A stretch of DNA of 64,000 bases from the NCBI RefSeq assembly GCF_005434965.1, contig NZ_SKCI01000001.1, positions 1,634,955-1,698,954 of the forward strand, written 5' to 3'. The position numbers and the translations under genes are program-made. The DNA is from Marimonas lutisalis. Its GTDB lineage: Bacteria; Pseudomonadota; Alphaproteobacteria; Rhodobacterales; Rhodobacteraceae. The notes under the pieces are model-generated. The model saw nothing but the letters and a program-made list of their open reading frames with translations, was not told the DNA's origin and ran no database searches. Shown here piece by piece: positions 36,023 to 44,743 of this stretch (positions within the stretch are counted from its first letter, which is position 1; each line of letters starts with the position of its first letter).

Positions 36023-37618
36023 ATGCAGTTGCGTCCGCATCATGCTTATCCGTCGCGCCGTTCTCCGGTCGTTGCCCGCAACATGGTTAGCACCTCTCAA
36101 CCTCTGGCCGCACAGGCCGGGCTATCCATGCTCGCGCGGGGCGGTAACGCCGCCGATGCGGCGCTGGCCGCGGCGATCACGCTCACGGTGGTCGAGCCCA
36201 CAGGCAACGGGCTGGGTTCGGATGCGTTCTGCATCCTGTGGGACGGCACCGAATTGCATGGGCTGAACGCCTCGGGGCGCGCGCCCGCGGCCTGGAGCAC
36301 CGAGTACTTCAAGGGCCACGACGCAGTGCCCTTCCGCGGCTGGGACAGCGTGACCGTGCCCGGTGCGGTCTCCGGCTGGGTCGCCGTGTCCGAGAGGTTC
36401 GGCACACTGCCTTTCGAGACCCTGTTCGAGCCGGCAATCGGCTATGCCGAAAGCGGCTTCCCGGTGTCCCCCATAATCGCGACGCTCTGGGCGCGCGGCG
36501 GTGCGCAGCTGGCCGATCAGCCCGGGTTCGCCGAGAATTTCCTGCCGCATCGGCGCGCCCCGGCAGCGGGCGAAATCTATGCGAATAAGAACCTGGCACG
36601 CAGCCTGCGCTTGATCGCCGAAACCAGGGGCCGCGCCTTCTACGAGGGCGAATTGGCGGAACAGATCGAAGCCTTTGCCAAGGCCCATGGCGCGGCGATG
36701 CGGGTCTCGGACCTGGCCGCGCACCGGGCCGACTGGTGCGGCACGATCCAACAGGGTTTCGACGATGTTGCCCTGCACGAGATTCCGCCTAACGGACAAG
36801 GGATCGCTGGGCTGATGGCGCTCGGCATGCTCGACCATACGCCGATCCGCGATCTCGATGCCGATGATCCCCGCGCGCTGCATCTGCAGATCGAGGCCAT
36901 GAAACTCGCTCTGAAAGATACCGAAGCCTACGTGGGCGATCTCGACCACATGACCCGCGTAACCCCGCAGGGCATGCTCGACCCCGGTTATCTGGCCGAA
37001 CGCGCCAAGCTGATCGATCCCGACCGCGCCACCGATTTCCAGACCGGTACACCGCCTGAGCGCGGCACCGTGTATCTCTCGGCGGCGGATGCCTCAGGCA
37101 TGATGGTGTCCTTCATCCAGTCGAACTATGCCGGTTTCGGCTCTGGCGTGACCGTACCTGGCACGGGCATCCACCTGCAGAACCGCGGCGCGGGGTTCTC
37201 GCTCGACCCCGGCAGCCAGAACGTCGTCGCGCCCGGCAAACGCCCGTTCCACACGATCATCCCGGCCTTCCTGATGAAGGGCGGCGCACCGCTGATGAGC
37301 TTTGGCGTGATGGGCGGCCCTATGCAGGCGCAAGGCCATCTGCAGATGACGCTGCGCACGCAGCTGTGGGGACAGGACGTGCAAATGGCGGTAGACGCGC
37401 CGCGCTGGCGCTGCACCGGCAGCCTCGGGCTCGCCTGCGAGACGGCCTTCCCTGAGACCACGCTGCAAAGCCTTGCTGACATGGGCCACATGGTGGAGCG
37501 CGAAGCCCCCGACAATGCGTTCGGGTTCGGCGGCGCGCAACTAATTGCCCAGCTGGATAATGGCGCGTATGCAGCCGGATCGGACCCCCGCAAGGACGGT
37601 CAGGCAGTTGGTTTCTGA
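36023..37618 (+). CDS. Gamma-glutamyltranspeptidase-family Ntn hydrolase
   Basis: The 531-residue protein starts at ATG 36023 with GGAAGG upstream. The large-subunit features are VVARNMVSTSQPLAAQAGLS, MLARGGNAADAALAAAITL and TGNGLGSDAFCILWDG. The autocleavage and nucleophile region reads RGTVYLSAADASGMMVSFIQ, with the threonine of GTVYLS as probable nucleophile. The small subunit carries SNYAGFGSGVTVPGTGIHLQ. No signal peptide is evident, suggesting a cytoplasmic enzyme. It would cleave gamma-glutamyl compounds or similar amides brought in by the divergent importer. The substrate is inferred; acylase-type relatives exist. Confidence 0.9.
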   Translation: MQLRPHHAYPSRRSPVVARNMVSTSQPLAAQAGLSMLARGGNAADAALAAAITLTVVEPTGNGLGSDAFCILWDGTELHGLNASGRAPAAWSTEYFKGHDAVPFRGWDSVTVPGAVSGWVAVSERFGTLPFETLFEPAIGYAESGFPVSPIIATLWARGGAQLADQPGFAENFLPHRRAPAAGEIYANKNLARSLRLIAETRGRAFYEGELAEQIEAFAKAHGAAMRVSDLAAHRADWCGTIQQGFDDVALHEIPPNGQGIAGLMALGMLDHTPIRDLDADDPRALHLQIEAMKLALKDTEAYVGDLDHMTRVTPQGMLDPGYLAERAKLIDPDRATDFQTGTPPERGTVYLSAADASGMMVSFIQSNYAGFGSGVTVPGTGIHLQNRGAGFSLDPGSQNVVAPGKRPFHTIIPAFLMKGGAPLMSFGVMGGPMQAQGHLQMTLRTQLWGQDVQMAVDAPRWRCTGSLGLACETAFPETTLQSLADMGHMVEREAPDNAFGFGGAQLIAQLDNGAYAAGSDPRKDGQAVGF

Positions 37619-37840
37619 ACTCTGCCGGCGGCATCAGGACGGCGCTTATGGATATTGACAAGCCATTTTCATATAAACCGTGTCTGGCCACCACTGACAG
37701 ACCTCTTTCTTTTGAAGAGGATACGAAAATTGTTCCGCAAGGAAATAGACCTTTCACAGCATCGCGGAGCGGGGAAAAAAAGCTTGGACAACCCATATGA
37801 TCAGTTCAATCTGACAAAAACCCTCCGCTTTCTCTTAGCC

Positions 37841-38710
37841 CTAGCGCCAAGAAAACACCGGCTCATAGCCAAGAACGTCGCGGGCTTTCTCAATCGATAG
37901 CAGCGTCTCGTGTTGTTCAATTTCGGAGCGGATCTCGGTGCCCGGAAAAACCTCAGCCATCAGTTCGGCGCTTCGCTTGGTCATGACGGTGTCGGCATTG
38001 GCAATAATGAAATGATCTGCGCCGACGAAATCCGCATGTAGCGACTTGCGCACGGCTTGAGCGCAGTCGCGCGCGTCAATATAACCCCAAAGGTTCCATT
38101 GGCGCAGGTTCGGGTTGTCTTGCCAGCCAGAAAAGCGCTCATAGTCCACTTCTTCCATCACGTTGGACAGCCGCAGACCGATAAAGGTGGAGTCGGGATT
38201 CCAGCGTTGCATTTGTCGCGCAATCTCCTCGCCGAGATCCTTGGACAGAGAGTACGCGCTTTCGGGCCGCATCGGATGATTTTCATCTACCGGTACATAT
38301 GCCGGCGGATTGTCCGGGCCGAACGGCAAACCAAGTGTAGTCTCGCTCGAGGCCCAGACGATGCGCTTGACCCCAACGCGAAGGGCTGCGTCGAAAACAT
38401 TATATGTCGACATGATGTTGTTTCGGAAGGTCACATCCTCCGGTTCCAGGTCGGGCGCTCGGATCGCAGCAAGGTGCACCACGCCATCAGGCGTACCGAA
38501 CCTGCGGAACGGGTGGTCCCTGCCGCCTGTCCATTGCATGGCATCCATAACCTGCCCGCGATCATTCAAGTCGACCTTATAGAAAGGGCACACCGGATCG
38601 GACGACGGCATCATATCTACGTTTAAAACCTCATAGCCTTGTTCTACGAGGTGCCTGCAAACGGCGCGCCCCGCTTTGCCACTTCCGCCCGTTACAACAA
38701 TATTCTTCAC
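37841..38710 (-). CDS. NAD(P)-dependent epimerase/dehydratase (extended SDR)
   Basis: The 289-residue protein starts at GTG 38710 with AGGAA upstream. The Rossmann glycine motif is GGSGKAG (8-14). Further motifs are HLAAIRAPD, ASSETTLG (catalytic serine region), and YSLSK with the catalytic Tyr and Lys. The substrate-binding half lacks any obvious sugar-specific signature. It is transcribed toward the end of the gamma-glutamyltranspeptidase gene, with no operon partner. Its upstream region is only about 145 bases from IS6 copy 2. Substrate unknown. Confidence 0.85.
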   Translation of the reverse strand: MKNIVVTGGSGKAGRAVCRHLVEQGYEVLNVDMMPSSDPVCPFYKVDLNDRGQVMDAMQWTGGRDHPFRRFGTPDGVVHLAAIRAPDLEPEDVTFRNNIMSTYNVFDAALRVGVKRIVWASSETTLGLPFGPDNPPAYVPVDENHPMRPESAYSLSKDLGEEIARQMQRWNPDSTFIGLRLSNVMEEVDYERFSGWQDNPNLRQWNLWGYIDARDCAQAVRKSLHADFVGADHFIIANADTVMTKRSAELMAEVFPGTEIRSEIEQHETLLSIEKARDVLGYEPVFSWR

Positions 38711-38856
38711 TGCTGTTTTTCCTTTTCAAAATTTGCAGGCCGCGCCTATGAGCCTATCCCATATGTCTATAGCAACGTTCCTCTAACGAAACCATCGGGG
38801 CCCGGCGAAGGCGAAGTCAGTGATACTGCCGCGGACGGCAATTCTGAGCCCAAAAT

Positions 38857-39674
38857 GGTGCTGTCAGACTAATTCGAACTCGTCTCTACCAAGACAGTAA
38901 CGCTGTCCCTTATGCCGCGCAGAGACCGCGCCACTCGGCCAGAGCAGCAGTTCTGTTCTGCTTGAAATGGTCCCGTTTGGAGAGGCTGCGATCATGGTTG
39001 AAGTGATTGAAAATGGAGGAATGGACGGCGACGAATTTCTGCAGACTTCGCATCCGCCGGAAGCGCTGCATCGCCCTTTCTCGTCGTCGGAATGGCAGAT
39101 GCGAGTTCTCAACGCGGTTGTTGAGCCAACGGCCACATGATTGGAGATGATCGCAACCCAGATCGCGAAGCGCGGCTTTGTAAGATGGAAACCGATCGGT
39201 GACCAAGACTTCCGGTGGACCATAGCGCCGCATCAATTTCCGGAGCATTTTCAATGCAGCGCGTTTGTTTCTTCGCTTTGTGACGACGCTCTCAAGCACC
39301 TCGCCTTCGTGATCGACAGCTCGCCAAAGGTAGTGCCGCTCACCATTGATCTTCACGAAGACCTCGTCGACATGCCATTGCCATCGCGAGAAGGCACGCA
39401 GCTGCTGCACACGCCGCCCACGGATCTCAGATGCAAACATCGGGCCAAACCGGTTCCACCAGAACCGGATGGTCTCGTGGCTGACGTCGATGCCTCGCTC
39501 GTGCAACAGGTCCTCGACATTCCTGAGTGACAACGGGAAACGCACATAGAGCATCACTGCCAGGCGGATGATCTCGGGGCTGGTTTTGAAGTACTTGAAT
39601 GGAGAGCGTTTGGTCATGGCCAGAGGCTATGCAAGCCCCCTGCCCGGCTCAAGCCAAGTTCCTCTGACAAGACC
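38857..39674 (-). mobile_element. IS6-family insertion sequence, copy 2
   Basis: The 818-base element runs from GGTGCTGTCAGA (38857-38868) to TCTGACAAGACC (39663-39674), which form imperfect terminal inverted repeats. It encodes one intact transposase. The right end is followed at once by a partial repeat of the terminal motif (CTGACAAGACC). No 8-base target duplication flanks it, as expected after IS26-like recombination. Confidence 0.88.
38910..39617 (-). CDS. IS6-family transposase (copy 2, intact)
   Basis: The 235-residue protein starts at ATG 39617. An N-terminal helix-turn-helix region (EIIRLAVMLYVRFPLSLRNV) precedes the DDE core. WHVDEVFVKINGERHYLWRA holds D84, VTDRFPSYKAALRDLG holds D141, and NNRVENSHLPFRRRER holds the probable catalytic E170. 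The length fits the family. It differs from copy 3 at roughly a dozen positions. Confidence 0.93.
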   Translation of the reverse strand: MTKRSPFKYFKTSPEIIRLAVMLYVRFPLSLRNVEDLLHERGIDVSHETIRFWWNRFGPMFASEIRGRRVQQLRAFSRWQWHVDEVFVKINGERHYLWRAVDHEGEVLESVVTKRRNKRAALKMLRKLMRRYGPPEVLVTDRFPSYKAALRDLGCDHLQSCGRWLNNRVENSHLPFRRRERAMQRFRRMRSLQKFVAVHSSIFNHFNHDRSLSKRDHFKQNRTAALAEWRGLCAA

Positions 39675-39751
39675 CTGACAAGACCATCACGCCGGTTTAA
39701 TCTGACAAAACCACCAAGACAACTGCTTCGAACTGTGTGCTTTTTCATTCC

Positions 39752-40384
39752 ATGAAATCAACTCAATCTGCAAAGCTGCTGCGCCAAACCAAGAAAACGA
39801 AGCGGCGAGAAGAAACTAGAGAAAAGTTACTCACCGCTGCTAACCAGCTTTTTTCGCAGTACGGCTACAAGGAAGTCTCTGTCACGGAAATCAGTCAGGC
39901 TGTTGGCGTTACCCACAGTATGATCAACGTCCATTTCGGAGGAAAACCAGGGCTTCTTTGCGAAATAGTCAAAAAGAAAAATGAGTCCAAATACAAGCGA
40001 AGCTTGGAAATTTATAAGTCAAATTTTTCCGCACTCGAGCGTCTTTACTCTATGCTTTTTTATTGGCTTCAAGCGGACACAGAGAATCCAGAATTTCTTT
40101 CAATTATTCAGTCTTACTCTTGGGTTTGGCCCGAAAAAATGGAGAAAGAGGACACGGCGAATCGAGATCGTTTCAAAGCACTTCTCACTGAAATTATTCG
40201 GGAAGGCCAAACTTTGGATAACATACCTAAAAGCATCGTTCCCGAAATCGGAGCGGATGCGATCTTTGCTATCTACACTTTGGGCCTTCGGTGCCCCGTA
40301 TTCGAAGGACTCAATACGATTGAGTCCCATGAACGTACGATGCGAGAAGCTTTCATGGTGCTCGGAATTTCAGCACCTCAGTAG
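39752..40384 (+). CDS. TetR-family transcriptional regulator
   Basis: The start is taken as ATG 39752; a GTG at 39737 would add five residues, and neither has a clear ribosome-binding site. Residues about 20-70 are the TetR DNA-binding domain (REKLLTAANQLFSQYGYKEV, SVTEISQAVGVTHSMINVHF, GGKPGLL). The C-terminal ligand domain has no recognised type. An inverted repeat, TTTCAT-TCC-ATGAAA (39743-39757), overlaps the start codon and could be its own operator. The gene is more AT-rich than the catabolic genes and is enclosed by IS6 copies 2 and 3. Confidence 0.85.
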   Translation: MKSTQSAKLLRQTKKTKRREETREKLLTAANQLFSQYGYKEVSVTEISQAVGVTHSMINVHFGGKPGLLCEIVKKKNESKYKRSLEIYKSNFSALERLYSMLFYWLQADTENPEFLSIIQSYSWVWPEKMEKEDTANRDRFKALLTEIIREGQTLDNIPKSIVPEIGADAIFAIYTLGLRCPVFEGLNTIESHERTMREAFMVLGISAPQ

Positions 40385-40582
40385 GAAAAATTACCTCCGT
40401 ATACCGTCAGAAATGGCCTTGCTGCCAAGCTGACACAAAACTGGGTCATCTCCCCGGACAGATGACTTTAGGATTATCTCATCGAAATTGAATAGTTGTC
40501 TTTTTCTCAAGAGAAAAACGAAAAGAACCCATTCCTTTCAGTCGATTTCTTTAGATATGTGGTTTAACACTTGAAACTTCAC

Positions 40583-41228
40583 TTATGTTTCAAAGTTTAG
40601 GCAATTTTTCAAAACTAAATGGCCTTGCGAAACCACTTCATACTCAGAGGGGTTTGGCTGGTACCCGAGCGGAAATACCGGTGAAGGAATAGGCTGAAAA
40701 TTCAAATCTTCGCTTATCGTGCGTGCAGATGGATCTGCGATAGGAACGGCGCGAAGAAGCGCACGTGTATACTCATGCTGTGGATTTTCAAAAACCTGGG
40801 CACGGTCACCGATTTCAACAAGTCGGCCCAAGTACATGACACCCACGCGATGTGATACCCGCTCGACCACCGCCATATCGTGGCTAATGAACAGGAACGA
40901 CAACCCCAGATCGGCTTGAAGTTCCATCATCAGGTTCAGAACCTGCGCCTGCACGCTCACATCCAGCGCGCTCACCGCTTCGTCGGCAATGATAAGCTTT
41001 GGGTTCACTGCGAGCGCGCGGGCGATCGCGATCCTTTGACGCTGCCCGCCCGACAATTCATGCGGGAACCGGGTCATGAAGCTGCGCGGTAGCTCGACCC
41101 GGTCAAACAACTGCGCTACCCGTTCGCGAACCTCTGCCCCAGTACCGAGACCGTAATTAGTGATCGGCTCGGCCACCTGCTCGCCCAGCCGCATATAGGG
41201 ATTGAGCGAGGCAAAGGGATCTTGAAAC
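40583..41228 (-). pseudogene. Oligopeptide ABC transporter ATPase (DppF-like), 5' part lost at an IS6 junction
   Basis: The frame keeps the Q-loop onward: FQDPFASLNPYMRLGEQVAE, signature LSGGQRQR, Walker [13 protein letters not shown], switch FISHD and the C-terminal region. The first roughly 95 residues, including Walker A, are missing. The coding sequence stops exactly at base 41228, where IS6 copy 3 begins. The missing 5' part is not on the far side of the element (42047 onward is another IS fragment and an unrelated gene), so it was deleted. An open frame extends a few codons into the insertion sequence but cannot restore function. No cognate permease genes are nearby. Confidence 0.88.
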
Positions 41229-42046
41229 GGTGCTGTCAGACGAATTCGAACTCGTCTCTGCAAAGACAGTAGCGCTGTCCCTTATGCCGCGCAGAGACCG
41301 CGCCACTCAGCCAGAGCAGCGGTTCGGTTGCGTTTGAAATGATCTCGTTTGGAGAGGCTGCGATTCTGGTTGAAGTGGTTGAAGACGGAGGAATGGACGG
41401 CGACGAATTTCTGTAAACTTCGCATTCTTCGAAAGCGCTGCATTGCCCTTTCTCGTCGTCGGAATGGCAGATGCGAGTTCTCAACGCGGTTGTTGAGCCA
41501 GCGCCCACACGATTGCAGATTGCCGCATCCCAGATCGCGAAGTGCAGCCTTGTATGAAGCGAACCGATCGGTGACCAAGACGTCCGGTGGACCATACCGC
41601 CGCATCAATTTCCTGAGCATTTTCAATGCAGCATGCGTGTTGCGCCGCTTGGTGACAACGCTTTCCAGCACCTCACCTTCGTGGTCAACGGCTCGCCAGA
41701 GGTAGTGCCGCTCGCCGTTGATCTTCACGCAGACCTCGTCGACATGCCATTGCCATCGCGAAAAAGCGCGCAACTGCTGAACACGCCGCCTGCGGATCTC
41801 AGATGCAAACATCGGGCCAAACCGGTTCCACCAGAACCGGATGGTCTCGTGGCTGACGTCGATGCCTCGCTCGTGCAGCAGGTCCTCGACATTTCTGAGC
41901 GACAACGGGAACCGCACATAAAGCATCACTGCCAGGCGGATGATCTCGGGGCTGGTCTTGAAGTACTTGAAGGGGGAGAGCTTAGTCATCTTGAAAGGCT
42001 ACGAGAGCCCCCTGCCCTCCTCAAGCCAAGTTAATCTGACAAAGCC
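41229..42046 (-). mobile_element. IS6-family insertion sequence, copy 3
   Basis: The 818-base element runs from GGTGCTGTCAGACGAATTCG (41229) to TTAATCTGACAAAGCC (ending 42046). It carries an intact transposase, in the same orientation as copies 1 and 2. The left end truncates an ABC ATPase gene; the right end abuts a fragment of a further IS6 copy. The flanking octamers CTTGAAAC and CTCGGGGC differ. Confidence 0.88.
41282..41989 (-). CDS. IS6-family transposase (copy 3, intact)
   Basis: The 235-residue protein starts at ATG 41989 and matches the copy 2 protein throughout. The DDE residues are kept (WHVDEVCVKI, VTDRFASYKAAL, NNRVENSHLPFRRRER). Visible changes include F to C beside the first catalytic Asp (DEVCVK) and KR to TH at 118-119. 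It is presumably active, but this is untested. Confidence 0.92.
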   Translation of the reverse strand: MTKLSPFKYFKTSPEIIRLAVMLYVRFPLSLRNVEDLLHERGIDVSHETIRFWWNRFGPMFASEIRRRRVQQLRAFSRWQWHVDEVCVKINGERHYLWRAVDHEGEVLESVVTKRRNTHAALKMLRKLMRRYGPPDVLVTDRFASYKAALRDLGCGNLQSCGRWLNNRVENSHLPFRRRERAMQRFRRMRSLQKFVAVHSSVFNHFNQNRSLSKRDHFKRNRTAALAEWRGLCAA

Positions 42047-42146
42047 CTCGGGGCTGATTTTGAAGTACTTGAAGGGAGAACGCTTGGTCATCTGGAAACG
42101 CTACGAAAGCCCCCGGCCCGGCTCAACCCCAGTTCCTCTGACATGA
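42047..42146 (-). mobile_element. Right-end fragment of a fourth IS6-family copy
   Basis: The 100-base piece encodes on the minus strand only the first codons of the transposase (MTKRSPFKYFKISPE). The sequence then runs to the terminal repeat CTCTGACATGACC at 42146. It is joined directly to the end of copy 3 and lies five bases from the stop of the DMGDH-like gene. It is the relic of recombination between IS6 copies. Confidence 0.8.
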
Positions 42147-42151
42147 CCAGC

Positions 42152-44611
42152 TCAACATTTCACGCGCTGCATATCAGGGTCGAACAACGGCTTGAGTGAT
42201 GCCTTCGCTTTGATGCGTTTCCCGGCGACGTCGATCTCCCACTCCCCTTCCGACACGATGGCCGCTGTCAACGGCGCACCTATATCCGCAAAACCAATTC
42301 CCACCGCGCCACCAAGAGTATGGCCATAGGCGCCGACTTGAATATAGCCGACAGGCTCTCCGTTCAGATAAATGATCTCGTTTGCCCAGAGAAGGGGCTC
42401 GGGGTCCTCCAACAGAAAGTGCAGCATGCGATTGCTCGGCACGCCTGCCGCCTTGATCTCGGCCAGCGCGTCAAGGCCGATAAACCCGCCCGGCTTATCG
42501 AGTTTCACCGCGAAACCAAGTCCTGCTTCGATCGGATTATCTGTGTTGTCAACGTCGACGCCGAAATCGCGATAGGCCTTTTCCAGCCGCAAGGAGGACA
42601 GCGTTTGCATCCCGGCGTTTCGCAACCCGAAATCGGCCCCCACGTCCACCAAGAGGTCATAGACCTGAACGGCATGCAGTGAAGGGACGTGAAGCTCCCA
42701 GCCCAGTTCACCGACATAGGTCACACGCAGCGCCAGAACATCGAAATAGCCGACATCGATCTGCCGGGCCGTCATGAACGGGAACCCTACGTTCGATAGA
42801 TCCGCTTCGCTCACTTTCTGCATCAGCTCGCGCGCTTTTGGACCATGCACGTTGATCTGGGTGATCCCGGGCGTCACGTCGGTGATCGTCACACTCTCAT
42901 CTTGCGCAATGTGGCGGCGCATCCAGGTTTCCGTGTGGCCGTGCGAATTCTCACCCACCACGACAAGGAACTTCTCGGCTTCAAGCCGGGTCACGGTCAG
43001 GTCCGCCTCGAACCCGCCGACAGCATTCGTCCAAGCCGTGTAAACCACGCGACCCAGCGCGACATCGACGTCATTGCAGCTGATGCGGCTCAGCAGCTTG
43101 CAGGCGTCGCGCCCCTGGACCAGGAACTTGGTCATCGAGGACATGTCCATGATGATCGCGTCCTCACGCGCGGCGCGATGTTCTTCGGCGTGCCAGTCCC
43201 ACCAGTTCTGGCGCCCCCAGCTATATTCCTCGATTTTCGCTTGTTCCGGTCCGGGCGCGAAACAATCCGGCAACTCCCATCCGTGACTTTCCGTAAAATA
43301 GGCGCCGGCCGCCTTGAGACGATCATAAAGCACGGATTGCTTCAGCCCGCGCGCCGATTTGAAACAGTCGTTCGGGAAATGCGACGAAAAACTCTTGGCC
43401 AAAAGCTCGGGCGTCCGCGCGCGGCGAAAGGCGGGGGTATTGTGGCTGCCATCGGCGAAACGATCGACATTGAAACCGGTGTGATCGACCGGGCAATGCC
43501 CGTTGACGATCCAATGGGCCAGCGCCATGCCTATACCCGGCCCATTGAGAATGCCCAACGAATTCAGACCCGCGGCCACCCAGCAATTGCGCAAACTCGG
43601 TGCCTCCCCCACGAGCGGCGCAAGATCGGGAGTAAAGCTTTCCGGACCACAAAAAAGCTTACGAATTCCCGCACCTGCGGCGGCCGGCACCCGCTGGAAC
43701 GCCGTCTCAAGATGTGGGGCCACACGATCCCAATCCGGCTCGATCTCGCCGAATGAAAAGTTTTCGGGAATCGCATCAATATGCCAGGGCGCGGCATCCG
43801 GCTCGAACAGACCAACCAGCAGACCGCCGGTTTCCTCGCGGAAATATGCCCAGCTATGTGCATCTTCCAAAAGCGGTAGGTCTCGCCCCACCCCCTCCAT
43901 CTTTTCGGTGATCAGGTAATAGTGTTCGGCGGCTTGCAGCGGCAGGTTGATACCTGCACGCGCGCCAATCTGACGCGACCACATCCCGGCCGCGATGACC
44001 ACATGCTCGGCTGCGATCTCCCCTTTGTCGGTGCGCACACCGATCACCTTTCGATCCCGCGTCAGAATTTCCTCAACACTGGTTTCCTCGATAATCGTCG
44101 CACCGCGGTTACGGGCGCCTCGCGCCAACGCCATCGTGGTGTCGACCGGGTTGGTCCGCCCCTCGTTCGGGTACCAAAATGCCGCGATCGTCTTGGAGAA
44201 ATCGCCAATGGGAAAACGTTCGGCCGCCTCGGCCGGCGTGATCTCGTGCACCTCGATGCCGAACCGGTTCATGAACGCAGCCCCGCGCCGCATCTCTTCC
44301 AGCCGCTCGGGCGAGTCGGCGGGCTGGATGTACCCCACCTGCCGCCAGCCTGTGGCCTGCCCTGTTTCTGCTTCCAGCCTGGCAATCAGGTTGCGACCAT
44401 AGGTGTAGAGTTCGCATTCCCATTCGCTGCCCAGCACCGCCGGCACAATTTCGCCTGCCGCATGCCAGGTGGTGCCCGAAGTAAGCTTGTCGCGTTCCAG
44501 AACCACAACATCGGTCATGCCCAGTTGAGTCAGTTGATAGGCTAGGTTGCACCCGATTGATCCGCCCCCGACGATTACACATTGGGCTTGGCTGGGAAGA
44601 GATTGGCTCAT
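42152..44611 (-). CDS. FAD-dependent dimethylglycine/sarcosine dehydrogenase-like protein with C-terminal GcvT domain
   Basis: The 819-residue protein starts at ATG 44611 with GGAG about six bases upstream. Residues about 8-390 are a DAO-type FAD domain (VIVGGGSIGCNLAYQL). The motif SGTTWHAAGEIVPA includes His50, which aligns with the histidine that binds FAD covalently in DMGDH and sarcosine dehydrogenase. An FAO_M linker follows (LLAKSFSSHFPNDCFKSARG). The GcvT and GcvT_C domains (about 450-810) should pass the methylene group to tetrahydrofolate. It would oxidatively demethylate an N-methylated glycine-type compound. A TetR-type operator lies 68 bases upstream. Substrate not fixed by sequence. 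Confidence 0.88.
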   Translation of the reverse strand: MSQSLPSQAQCVIVGGGSIGCNLAYQLTQLGMTDVVVLERDKLTSGTTWHAAGEIVPAVLGSEWECELYTYGRNLIARLEAETGQATGWRQVGYIQPADSPERLEEMRRGAAFMNRFGIEVHEITPAEAAERFPIGDFSKTIAAFWYPNEGRTNPVDTTMALARGARNRGATIIEETSVEEILTRDRKVIGVRTDKGEIAAEHVVIAAGMWSRQIGARAGINLPLQAAEHYYLITEKMEGVGRDLPLLEDAHSWAYFREETGGLLVGLFEPDAAPWHIDAIPENFSFGEIEPDWDRVAPHLETAFQRVPAAAGAGIRKLFCGPESFTPDLAPLVGEAPSLRNCWVAAGLNSLGILNGPGIGMALAHWIVNGHCPVDHTGFNVDRFADGSHNTPAFRRARTPELLAKSFSSHFPNDCFKSARGLKQSVLYDRLKAAGAYFTESHGWELPDCFAPGPEQAKIEEYSWGRQNWWDWHAEEHRAAREDAIIMDMSSMTKFLVQGRDACKLLSRISCNDVDVALGRVVYTAWTNAVGGFEADLTVTRLEAEKFLVVVGENSHGHTETWMRRHIAQDESVTITDVTPGITQINVHGPKARELMQKVSEADLSNVGFPFMTARQIDVGYFDVLALRVTYVGELGWELHVPSLHAVQVYDLLVDVGADFGLRNAGMQTLSSLRLEKAYRDFGVDVDNTDNPIEAGLGFAVKLDKPGGFIGLDALAEIKAAGVPSNRMLHFLLEDPEPLLWANEIIYLNGEPVGYIQVGAYGHTLGGAVGIGFADIGAPLTAAIVSEGEWEIDVAGKRIKAKASLKPLFDPDMQRVKC

Positions 44612-44678
44612 GCTTCACTCCGCGTTTTGTGATGCTCGCTCGTCAATGCCGTTGCAAGACGTGAAAATCAATTCATTA

Positions 44679-44696
44679 ATTGAATGAGTATTCAAT
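44679..44696. promoter_or_regulatory. Operator-like inverted repeat, site 1 (BetI-type pattern)
   Basis: ATTGAATGAGTATTCAAT has perfect seven-base arms ATTGAAT/ATTCAAT around GAGT. It lies 68 bases upstream of the DMGDH-like gene. Near-identical sites occur at 52002 and 61961. The likely regulator is the BetI-like TetR encoded at 47091-47759. Confidence 0.7.
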
Positions 44697-44743
44697 CAGG
44701 TTTTCTTCCGCATTTAGACAGCCGCGCTTTGATTGCGGACAGC

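Noticed and set aside
27723-42146. Target-site duplications flanking the IS6 copies
   Set aside because: The eight bases on each side of copies 1, 2 and 3 were compared and do not match, so simple insertion events are not supported.
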